15,651 nucleotides of DNA from Promethearchaeota archaeon (GTDB lineage: Archaea > Asgardarchaeota > Lokiarchaeia > Sigynarchaeales > SOKP01), in contig JAUXAJ010000098.1 in NCBI GenBank assembly GCA_030620005.1, positions 1 to 15,651 on the forward strand, written 5' to 3'. The notes beneath the pieces were generated by a model. It did not search any database. It saw only the letters and a list, made by a program, of their open reading frames with translations, and was not told the origin of the DNA. Every line of letters begins with the position of its first letter. Position 1 is the first letter of the stretch. This document shows, piece by piece, positions 1 through 6,713 of the stretch. A program made the position numbers and the translations under genes.

Positions 1-2
1 TG

Positions 3-1250
3 ATTCCACCTCCAGCCATCATGTTTACCGGCGGAGAGCCAACCGTTCGAGCGGACTTTCCAGAAATTTGTAAGATGGCTAAAGATTACGGTTTTAAGGA
101 AGTTATCGCTGCAACGAACGGATACGGATTTCAGAAAAAGAAGGGCGGCCTTGAATGGACTAAAAAAGTGTACGAGATGGGTTTGGATACGCTTTATCTT
201 CAATTTGATGGAATTAATAATATCACTTACGAAAAGACTCGTGGAATCAAGAATTTAATGAGTTACAAGATGCGAGTGATTGAAAATTGCCGAAAAGTCG
301 GTCTTTCGTCCATTAACTTGGTAGCCACGATCGTTAACGGCGTCAACGACAAGGAAATCGGAAATATCATCCAATTTTGCATTGACAACATTGATGTCGT
401 CAGGGGAATCACGTTCCAACCCGTTTCTTTATGTGGCCGAATTACGGCTGAAGAAATGAACGAATTAAGAATAACTAACGCTGATGTGATCAGCGAAATA
501 GATAAACAAACAAAGGGTGCTATCGGAATCGACAACGCTTGGTACCCTCTTACAACAATCGTTGAGATTGGTAGAATCATCGCTTATTTGGCTGACACTG
601 AACCGGTTGAGTTTACATGTCATCCCGATTGTGGTTTTGCCAGTTACCTCTGTATCGATCCAGAGACAAACGAGATGGTCCCCCTCACGGAATTCTTCGA
701 CTCGCTGAGCATAATAGGTTTTGCAAATCTGTTTTGGGAAAAAATCAAGCACAAGGAGAAGCAACCATATAAAATCTTTGAGAATCTACTCGGAGATTTT
801 GGCAAGACATTAGATAAAGGCTTGAACTTTCTCGACAAAAATCAACTACGAGCAAGGTTCTTGTTAGGCATGTTGCAATACACGCGGAAACCCGGCAAGC
901 TCATGGAAATGTTTAGCAGGTTATTAATGAACGGAGATTGGGAGAGTATCAGTTCGTTCACGCACGGAACTCTGCTAATTTCCTCGATGCATTTTCAGGA
1001 TGCGTATAACATGGACTTAGAGAGGGTTAAAAGGTGTATCGTTCACTTTGGTGTAGCCATGCCCGATGGAAGCGTGAAAGAAATCCCATTTTGTACAATG
1101 AACACTCTCCATCGAGAGAACATCGAGAAGCTCGTCGCAAAGAAAGTTACCGAAAAGGTTAAGAACGAATTCGATACTTCGGTTGGACAAGCCATAGTGG
1201 ACATTGAACAAGAAGTTGCGCAGAATGGCGGCATTAAAAAAGGTGATTAA
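3..1250 (+). CDS. tes: Tes-like radical SAM tetraether lipid synthase, 5' end cut off
   Basis: Tes joins the phytanyl chains of two archaeal diether lipids at their ends to make macrocyclic and tetraether (GDGT) membrane lipids by radical SAM chemistry. The frame is open from base 3, so the ATG at 21 is internal. The N-terminal part with the radical SAM CxxxCxxC cluster motif lies outside the window. What remains starts at the GGEP motif (MFTGGEP, SAM contact) and continues with ATNGYGF, LYLQFDG, the ATIVNGVND stretch and FQPVSLCGR, all matching my memory of the archaeal Tes/COG1964 family (MJ0619 type). A CHPDC then C pattern at about 618-653 fits an auxiliary iron-sulfur site. The C-terminal region after about 690 is alpha-helical. 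The gene is visibly richer in G+C than the rest of the window. It ends two bases before the next ATG, so the two are probably co-transcribed. Family call good; exact substrate is inferred. Confidence 0.82.
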   Translation: MPPPAIMFTGGEPTVRADFPEICKMAKDYGFKEVIAATNGYGFQKKKGGLEWTKKVYEMGLDTLYLQFDGINNITYEKTRGIKNLMSYKMRVIENCRKVGLSSINLVATIVNGVNDKEIGNIIQFCIDNIDVVRGITFQPVSLCGRITAEEMNELRITNADVISEIDKQTKGAIGIDNAWYPLTTIVEIGRIIAYLADTEPVEFTCHPDCGFASYLCIDPETNEMVPLTEFFDSLSIIGFANLFWEKIKHKEKQPYKIFENLLGDFGKTLDKGLNFLDKNQLRARFLLGMLQYTRKPGKLMEMFSRLLMNGDWESISSFTHGTLLISSMHFQDAYNMDLERVKRCIVHFGVAMPDGSVKEIPFCTMNTLHRENIEKLVAKKVTEKVKNEFDTSVGQAIVDIEQEVAQNGGIKKGD

Positions 1251-1252
1251 TA

Positions 1253-1522
1253 ATGTCAGAAGAGGAATTTCAATTTAGAGAATTAACGGAATTAAGGTCA
1301 TCCACAGCAAAGGAATATCAAGACGCCATGCTTGGTCGCGTCGAAGAGTTCGCCAAGAAAAACGCTGAAAAATCCATCTTTAACAATACTGTTCAAAATT
1401 GGATCATAAAAAGTCTTAGCACGATTTTGGACGTGAAGGTAAAAGTAGATAAAGCGCTGGGCGAAGACAATCTGAAAAAAGTCCACAATTTAGTAGATAA
1501 TATTCTATTGTTTGGGCTTTAA
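1253..1522 (+). CDS. Small charged helical protein coupled to the Tes-like gene
   Basis: This is an 89-residue protein I do not recognise. It starts two bases after the Tes-like stop codon, preceded by AGGTGATT (1241-1248), which complements the 3' end of archaeal 16S rRNA. That spacing fixes the ATG at 1253 and implies one transcript. The sequence is acidic at the N-terminus (MSEEEFQFRELTELR) and predicted helical throughout, with an amphipathic middle (EEFAKKNAEKS) and a hydrophobic end (LVDNILLFGL). It has no Cys, no signal peptide and no membrane segment. The position suggests an accessory or regulatory partner of the lipid synthase, but nothing in the sequence proves it. Confidence 0.7.
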   Translation: MSEEEFQFRELTELRSSTAKEYQDAMLGRVEEFAKKNAEKSIFNNTVQNWIIKSLSTILDVKVKVDKALGEDNLKKVHNLVDNILLFGL

Positions 1523-1599
1523 ATCTAATCTAACCTAATTTTTATTATATTTTTTATATTAATTTTAATGAATAGGCTTTAACTTTATTTCAATTTTTT
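1523..1599. terminator. T-rich spacer between convergent genes
   Basis: This is a short AT-rich gap between the end of the Tes-like operon (+) and the end of the ATPase-like gene (-). It holds several T runs on the + strand (for example around 1539-1543 and 1550-1556), as expected for archaeal intrinsic termination of the upstream operon. No stable hairpin is evident. Confidence 0.4.
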
Positions 1600-3423
1600 C
1601 TAAGTAATAATAATTCCTCTTTTCAGAAATTTATTTTTTAACTCGCTTTTTAACTTATTAATGGTTTCAATTTCATTGTTCGGGATGGAATTATTGATTT
1701 TTTTAATAACATTTTCGATCTCTTCATAAATAAAATCGTCAATAATATGATCTTGGTTCATGAACTCTTTTCCTTCCATGTATAAAAAAAGAATTATTTT
1801 TACAAACGCCATTAATTTTTTAGCGTCAGTATATTTATCAATATCGTCATATGCGTTTTGAGTAAGTAAGTAATCGTGTATCAAGTGAGCGATAAACAAT
1901 TCAAATTTTTGTTCTTCAGAAACTTCAATTAGTTGAGTGAATTTTTTCAAATCGTGTTCCATGTTTAAGATATCAATTATTTGTTTTCGACATTCAAGCC
2001 AATCAGATTGAATTTCGGGCCAATCAATGTCCCATTGTTTCCACCATTCAAAAACATATTCAGGATACATGGAATATGAATTTAGCCAATTTATGGCGGG
2101 ATAATGTTTTAAATACGCTAAACTCGCATCTAGAGCCCACATTCCTTGAACGACGCGTTTTGTAGCGGCCGTGACTGGTTCGTTAAAATCTCCACTGGGA
2201 GGTGATATTGAGCCAATTATCGTTAGAGAACCAGTTCTCTGTATAATTTCGTTATCAACTAAATCTTCACCTAAGGTATTAACAACACCCGCTCGTTCAT
2301 AGAAACTTGAAATTTTTGATGGCAAGTAAGCTGGATATCCTTCTTCTGCGGGCATTTCTTCTAACAGGCAAGATAGTTCTCTCAAGGATTCTGCCCATCT
2401 TGAAGTACTATCGGCTATAACGGCAACATCGTATCCCATATCTCTGTAATACTCTGCAATAGTGACCCCTGAAAAGAGGCTTGCTTCGCGAGCAGAAACC
2501 GGCATATTAGACGTGTTAGCAAGAATGACGATACGCTCTAATAGAGGTCGACCGCTAAATGGATCAATGGTTTCGGCAAATTCTTTTAAAATATACGCGA
2601 TATCATTTCCTGGCTCTCCACAACATATGAAAACGATAACGTCAGCATTGCAAAATTTTGCAATTGATTGTTGAATGACACTTTTACCGGTTCCAAATCC
2701 TCCGGGAACTGCGATCGTGCCACCTTTAGCTATGGGGAACGAGAAATCTATGAATCGAATTCCCGTAAACAAGGGTTCTGTGGGAGTTAATCTTCTTTTA
2801 TAAGGTCGTCTCTTGGTTATTGGCCATTTTTGTAGCATGCTAAACGATTTTTCTTCTTTACTCTCTTTCAATCTGTATAGTTCTTCGGTAATTGTATATT
2901 CTCCTTCGCTTGCAATAAATGATAGTGCTCCTGAAGCGTCATGTGGCGCAATAATTTTGTGTTCTATTAACGGAGTTTCTTGAACTACTCCTATCATGTC
3001 ACCACTTCTTATTTCATCCAAAAGTTTTCTTTTAGGAACGAAAAACCACTTTTTAGTTCTTGAGAGGGACGGAAATTCGCGACCAATTTCCATTCTCCCT
3101 TCTTTAGAGTTTTTGAATGCAATTTCTAATGGTCTCTGAATTCCGTCAAAAATTTTTGAGAGTAAACCGGGACCTAATTCCATTAATAAAGGTTCATTTA
3201 AAGTTTCTACTTTCTCGTATAGTTTTAAATTCATGGTGCTTTCGAGACATTGAGTAACTACACGATCCGAATAGATTTGAATCACTTCGCTTAAAATGTT
3301 GTGATTAGAAATTTTAATTAAATCGTGCAGTTTTATCTGATGTTCCAAGCCTTTTACTTCTACAATCGAACCATTTATTGCGGATATGTGTCCGTATTTA
3401 GAATTTTCTTCAGATTTGGTCAT
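1600..3423 (-). CDS. Solitary A/V-type ATPase catalytic subunit A homologue
   Basis: This 607-residue protein has the full layout of the A subunit of archaeal/vacuolar ATPases: an N-terminal beta-barrel (about 1-75), the non-homologous bulge region (about 110-200, with VVQETPLIEHKI and the EGEYTI motif), then the nucleotide domain. Walker A is GGFGTGKS at 241-248. The catalytic loop is CCGEPGND with Glu270. ADSTSRW is at 337-343, followed by EEMPAEEGYPAYL and SISPPSGDFNEPV. The usual subunit is about 580-590 residues. Family members normally read GERGNE here, so Arg is replaced by Pro271 next to the catalytic Glu. The equivalent Arg contacts the phosphates in F1 and V-type enzymes, so reduced or altered hydrolysis is plausible. 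No other ATPase subunit lies within 1.5 kb upstream or downstream. It may be a paralogue with another job, or a stray copy. Confidence 0.88.
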   Translation of the reverse strand: MTKSEENSKYGHISAINGSIVEVKGLEHQIKLHDLIKISNHNILSEVIQIYSDRVVTQCLESTMNLKLYEKVETLNEPLLMELGPGLLSKIFDGIQRPLEIAFKNSKEGRMEIGREFPSLSRTKKWFFVPKRKLLDEIRSGDMIGVVQETPLIEHKIIAPHDASGALSFIASEGEYTITEELYRLKESKEEKSFSMLQKWPITKRRPYKRRLTPTEPLFTGIRFIDFSFPIAKGGTIAVPGGFGTGKSVIQQSIAKFCNADVIVFICCGEPGNDIAYILKEFAETIDPFSGRPLLERIVILANTSNMPVSAREASLFSGVTIAEYYRDMGYDVAVIADSTSRWAESLRELSCLLEEMPAEEGYPAYLPSKISSFYERAGVVNTLGEDLVDNEIIQRTGSLTIIGSISPPSGDFNEPVTAATKRVVQGMWALDASLAYLKHYPAINWLNSYSMYPEYVFEWWKQWDIDWPEIQSDWLECRKQIIDILNMEHDLKKFTQLIEVSEEQKFELFIAHLIHDYLLTQNAYDDIDKYTDAKKLMAFVKIILFLYMEGKEFMNQDHIIDDFIYEEIENVIKKINNSIPNNEIETINKLKSELKNKFLKRGIIIT

Positions 3424-3453
3424 GGTATTTCAATGCTTTATAAAGATATTCTA

Positions 3454-3461
3454 TTATATAA
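3454..3461 (-). promoter_or_regulatory. TATA-like box for the ATPase A-like gene
   Basis: The minus strand reads TTATATAA here, preceded by a purine-rich GAGA that would fit a BRE. The box lies about 30 bases before the ATG at 3423, which would give a very short or absent leader, as is common in archaea. A second AT-rich candidate (TTTATAAA) lies closer to the start, so the assignment is tentative. Confidence 0.35.
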
Positions 3462-3940
3462 TCTCAATTATGAAAAAGAATTTAATAAAGAATAAAAAAA
3501 TTTACGAATCATTAATAAATGTGTTAGAGTATTTTGAATTAATTTTTTAGTATCTTATATATCTACATATTACATCCTTTCATAAAGTTTTCCTCTTGTA
3601 TTATCTCCATGTTATCACTACAAATCATTAATCGTGTGGCGGTTAATTCGAGACGCGAAAAACAACAAGTTTTCCTTGATTCTCATCAATTGCAAGGACA
3701 GGCTCTTTTGTTATTAATAATAAGAATGATCTGCTTGTAATTTAACGCGTTTAAATTTTATTTTTATATTTGGTGAAAAAATATACATTTATATTCATAA
3801 AGAACAAAATAAAAAATTGAAGCAAAAAAATGTAATACTCTTATAATTCAGGCGTTTTAGCTTGTCTGTTAGGATTGGAGAGACTGACTTTCAAGGATGA
3901 TCTGATGTAATTGGTTCAAACTACATTTCAAAGAAAAGAA

Positions 3941-3956
3941 TCGTTGAAATCAACGA
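3941..3956. promoter_or_regulatory. Perfect palindrome, candidate operator
   Basis: TCGTTGA and its exact reverse complement TCAACGA flank a two-base AA centre. This is a typical shape for a dimeric repressor site. It lies about 135 bases before the FAD-enzyme ATG. The half-site TCGTTGA recurs at 4053-4059, with an imperfect inverse (TTGACGA) at 4065-4071. No regulator gene is next to it, so the role is inferred. Confidence 0.3.
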
Positions 3957-4077
3957 GTGAATTGTGACGACCACGATCTAATCTGGGATTTTAAGCACGC
4001 AATTTAACGAATATTGTCTAAAAAAAGAAATTAAAAACCCATGTGAAAGTTCTCGTTGAATATCTTGACGAAATATT

Positions 4078-4082
4078 GGAGG
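4078..4082 (+). promoter_or_regulatory. Shine-Dalgarno GGAGG deciding the start of the FAD enzyme
   Basis: GGAGG ends nine bases before the ATG at 4092. This picks 4092 over the in-frame TTG at 4056, which would add 12 basic residues ahead of the dinucleotide-binding strand and has no such site. Confidence 0.7.
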
Positions 4083-4091
4083 AAATATAAA

Positions 4092-5498
4092 ATGAAACCG
4101 ATAATCTTTGTTGGTGGTGGATTAGGAAGCGCTGCGTGCAGTGCTATTCTAGCTAAAAACAATTTTCAAACGATCATTTTGGAAAAAAATGAACAAATTG
4201 GTGGAAAGGCATCTACTTATAATAAGAAGGGTTTCGAAGTCGAAAAAGGAGTTCACATGTTTTCTCGATGTGGTAAGGGCCCCCATAATCAAGCATTAAA
4301 GGACCTAAAAGCTAAAAAAAGGCTTAAATGGGTTATTAATGATCCGGTTGCAGATGTTAAGTACATGAATGAAACGTTTGAAATGCCACTTTTATTCACA
4401 AAACCAAAAAACCTTAAAAAATTTTTAAATTTCTTGAACCTATCATCTGCTGAAATAAACACGATATTAGAAATGTTCATGACCATGCTTTCTATTAGCG
4501 AATCAGAGATTATTTATTACGATGGAATAGATTTTAAAGCTTGGTTGTCATCATTTACCACCAGTCCAGCAATACACGATTTTTTAAACTGCCTGAGCAT
4601 ATTATTCTTCGCATTACCGTATTATAGGGCTTCAGCCGGAGAGTTTATCCATTGCTTCAAGAAAATGTTTCTTGATCCCTCATTCGGATACGTTAAAGGA
4701 GGGTCTGGTGCAATTTCCAAAGCTTTTATAGATTTAGCCGCTAAATATGGCACGGAAGTAAGAAAACAAGCCCCTGTGAAACGAATTCTTGTTGACAATG
4801 GTCAAGTTTCTGGTGTTGAATTAGAAAATGGTGAGCTTCTTGAATCAGAGTTGGTCATAAGCAATGCTGGCATTAGGGAAACGGTTCTAAAATTAGTTGG
4901 TGAAGACCATTTCAGTAGTGATTACATAGAATATATAAAAAACCTCAAAGACTCACTTGGCTACTTGGTCATGAAGGTCGCCTTGAAAGAAAAAATAACG
5001 GAAAAAACGTGTTATATCGTAATGCCTGAAAATTCGGAGAGCTCCTTCAGAAAAATAGATGCAGGTAAACCTCCTAACAAGATGTTTCTCTTCGTTCCAA
5101 TTACCTCAAATTTAGACCCAAAAATGGCTCCAAATGGAATGCAACTCATCACGATTGGAACGCCGTGTCCGTCAGATCCAAACATCAACTTTCAACCTTG
5201 GATTTTACAACTTAAGGAATGCGTCAATGAAATTTTTCCAAGCATGTTTGAAAAAGCCTCATGGATTGAAGTTACGACCCCAAAGGATATCGTTGCTTGG
5301 ACGGGAAGATTCACGGGAAGTGCCATAGGATTAGCTCAATCACCTGAACAAGCTGGAGAGAATCGTCCAAAGGCAAAATCTCCCATTAAAGGATTATATT
5401 ATGTTGGAGCTGATGTCGAAGGTAGGGGGATTGGAACGGAATTGGCGGTTGATAGTGCGTTAAAACTATCATCTCATTTAGTGAGAAGTCTAAAATAA
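4092..5498 (+). CDS. Phytoene desaturase-like FAD-dependent oxidoreductase
   Basis: This 468-residue flavoenzyme belongs to the phytoene dehydrogenase/carotenoid isomerase/retinol saturase family (COG1233). It opens with the FAD-binding beta-alpha-beta unit: PIIFVGGGLGSAAC (GGGLGS at 8-13, the last glycine of GxGxxG replaced by Ser), then LEKNEQIGGKAST with Glu31 as ribose ligand. It closes with the family's second FAD motif, GLYYVGADVEGRGIGTELA, in the last 35 residues. The middle is the variable substrate domain, which members use for long isoprenoids. A role in saturating or desaturating isoprenoid lipids or a carotenoid is likely, but no prenyl synthase is adjacent to decide it. A strong ribosome site fixes the start. 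It is transcribed alone and converges on the DUF2804 gene. Confidence 0.85.
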   Translation: MKPIIFVGGGLGSAACSAILAKNNFQTIILEKNEQIGGKASTYNKKGFEVEKGVHMFSRCGKGPHNQALKDLKAKKRLKWVINDPVADVKYMNETFEMPLLFTKPKNLKKFLNFLNLSSAEINTILEMFMTMLSISESEIIYYDGIDFKAWLSSFTTSPAIHDFLNCLSILFFALPYYRASAGEFIHCFKKMFLDPSFGYVKGGSGAISKAFIDLAAKYGTEVRKQAPVKRILVDNGQVSGVELENGELLESELVISNAGIRETVLKLVGEDHFSSDYIEYIKNLKDSLGYLVMKVALKEKITEKTCYIVMPENSESSFRKIDAGKPPNKMFLFVPITSNLDPKMAPNGMQLITIGTPCPSDPNINFQPWILQLKECVNEIFPSMFEKASWIEVTTPKDIVAWTGRFTGSAIGLAQSPEQAGENRPKAKSPIKGLYYVGADVEGRGIGTELAVDSALKLSSHLVRSLK

Positions 5499-5542
5499 TA
5501 GAAATTTTGGATTTTTAAGAATATTAAAAATATTAATAATTT
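5499..5542. terminator. Short convergent spacer with a small inverted repeat
   Basis: This is the 44-base gap between the converging FAD-enzyme and DUF2804 genes. AATATT at 5520-5525 and 5529-5534 could pair around an AAA loop and is followed by T-rich sequence. It may serve as a weak terminator for the + gene. Confidence 0.3.
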
Positions 5543-6562
5543 TTACCATCGCCAATGAATTGCTTCTGCGTGCCCCAATAGATCTTTCACTTGAACTTTA
5601 GTTCCATCATCCAAGATTATATAGCCAGAATAATGGCCGTAAACTAATGTAGTCCTTGAATTAAAAATTATATAATTCATTTTTTTAGGATGATATAGCA
5701 TGGGGATTAAAGTCATTTCAAACCTACCGTCTTCGCTGGTGAATTTCCACGGATCTCTAGGATTAATTGGAACGTGAAACTTGATTGGACCCAATTTATG
5801 ACCCCGTCCATCGTATCCAACCATGTTCTTATCGTGAAGTGAAGGATCTTCGTAGGAATGTCCGTGGCTAAACCAAATTTCATGACCATCTAGTGTTTTA
5901 CCCGAAGCTCCGCCCCAATACCAATTAATCTTATAAGGCCACATTCCCCGACCCCAATCGAGACGACCATAACAATCTTGAGGCGTAAATTTATGGGTGG
6001 TATCCCCTAAAAGTACTGACCCTTCAGCAGGCATCCACATTACCTTGTCAGAATAATAGAATTGCTTTTTCTTTTTATAACGGTTCACTTTAACTATGGA
6101 GTCTTTTGAGGGGTCTTGATACAAGGTTATTGTACCTTTCATTCCCTTCTCTGCGAAGGTTGGATAATCAAACGTGATTATTCTCTTACCAGGAAGCCGC
6201 TTGATACTAAGGTTAAAAGTCTCGTCGTTAAACTCAATATCCCCCTTTTCAGAACTTAGAGGGAGATTGAACGCTCCTTTAGTAAAAAAACGAGTAATTC
6301 CTCCCGTGTTAATCTCTTGATTTTTAAAATCTAATAACTCAAAGCTAACAATCCCCATATAGCCAACATCGGCAATTGTTACGCCAAAAGTATGATTCGG
6401 ATGAAGTATTTGATAATTATCCCATTCTTTAAGCCTTGACCATCCAGCAATGACCTTTTCCCGATTATAGCGTATTATAGGTTTTCGAATCCATCCATCT
6501 TGCATGAGCACGCCATTTTCATTGAATAAATCAGAAGGTTCTGTAATTTCTTTACTCATCAT
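5543..6562 (-). CDS. DUF2804 family protein
   Basis: This 339-residue protein matches what I know of DUF2804, a family of unknown function in archaea and bacteria. Its hallmarks are an N-terminal GWIRKPIIRYNRE block, KEWDNYQI, a TIADVGYMGIVS strand, and the central YGRLDWGRGMWPYKINWYWG motif followed by EIWFSHGHS. It is rich in Trp, Gly and aromatic residues and looks like an all-beta fold. There is no signal peptide or membrane helix. Two ATGs in tandem (6562 and 6559) can start it; the site upstream is weak. It is divergent from the GH2 mannosidase with about 150 bases between the starts, so shared control is possible. A link to carbohydrate or lipid metabolism is inference from that position. 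Confidence 0.8.
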   Translation of the reverse strand: MMSKEITEPSDLFNENGVLMQDGWIRKPIIRYNREKVIAGWSRLKEWDNYQILHPNHTFGVTIADVGYMGIVSFELLDFKNQEINTGGITRFFTKGAFNLPLSSEKGDIEFNDETFNLSIKRLPGKRIITFDYPTFAEKGMKGTITLYQDPSKDSIVKVNRYKKKKQFYYSDKVMWMPAEGSVLLGDTTHKFTPQDCYGRLDWGRGMWPYKINWYWGGASGKTLDGHEIWFSHGHSYEDPSLHDKNMVGYDGRGHKLGPIKFHVPINPRDPWKFTSEDGRFEMTLIPMLYHPKKMNYIIFNSRTTLVYGHYSGYIILDDGTKVQVKDLLGHAEAIHWRW

Positions 6563-6713
6563 TATTTCTCACGACATAATTTGCATTATTTCAATAAATT
6601 TTTCTTTTTTGAAAATAAAAAGGTTTTCGCTATTTGTTTTTAGTTTTAAAATCTTAAGTGAAAAATCAAATCCAAACATGATAAGACTTAAAAAGCAAAA
6701 GATATATTAAAAA

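Larger units (their letters stand above)
3462..4090. other. Long divergent intergenic region with a possible decayed frame
   Basis: About 630 bases separate two divergent genes. The part at 3462-3600 and 3740-3840 is very AT-rich and shows nothing firm. A less AT-rich island at 3609-3740 carries only a 43-codon + frame that I do not believe. From about 3842 to 4090 the + frame reads coding-like blocks (GVLACLLGLERLTFKDDLM, then LVQTTFQRKESLKS, ending VEYLDEILEEI) broken by stops at 3908, 3965, 3992 and 4019. Its last TAA (4088-4090) is one base from the next ATG, as in a coupled operon. This may be the ruin of an upstream partner gene, or chance. Confidence 0.3.

Noticed and set aside
465..764. 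Antisense frames inside the Tes-like gene
   Set aside because: They mirror a gene with clear family motifs and have no similarity or signals of their own.
3609..3740. A 43-codon + frame from ATG at 3609, and an opposing minus frame ending LAIDENQGKLVVFRVSN
   Set aside because: Both are short, overlap each other, lack a ribosome site and resemble nothing I know. The minus frame has no start codon.
3905..3926. GGTTCAAA resembling a tRNA T-loop, within an ATGTA/TACAT hairpin
   Set aside because: There is no five-pair T stem around the loop, no acceptor stem, no anticodon arm and no D arm in the surrounding bases.
4056..4091. Earlier TTG start of the FAD enzyme
   Set aside because: It would add a basic 12-residue extension before the FAD strand; the GGAGG site clearly serves the ATG at 4092.
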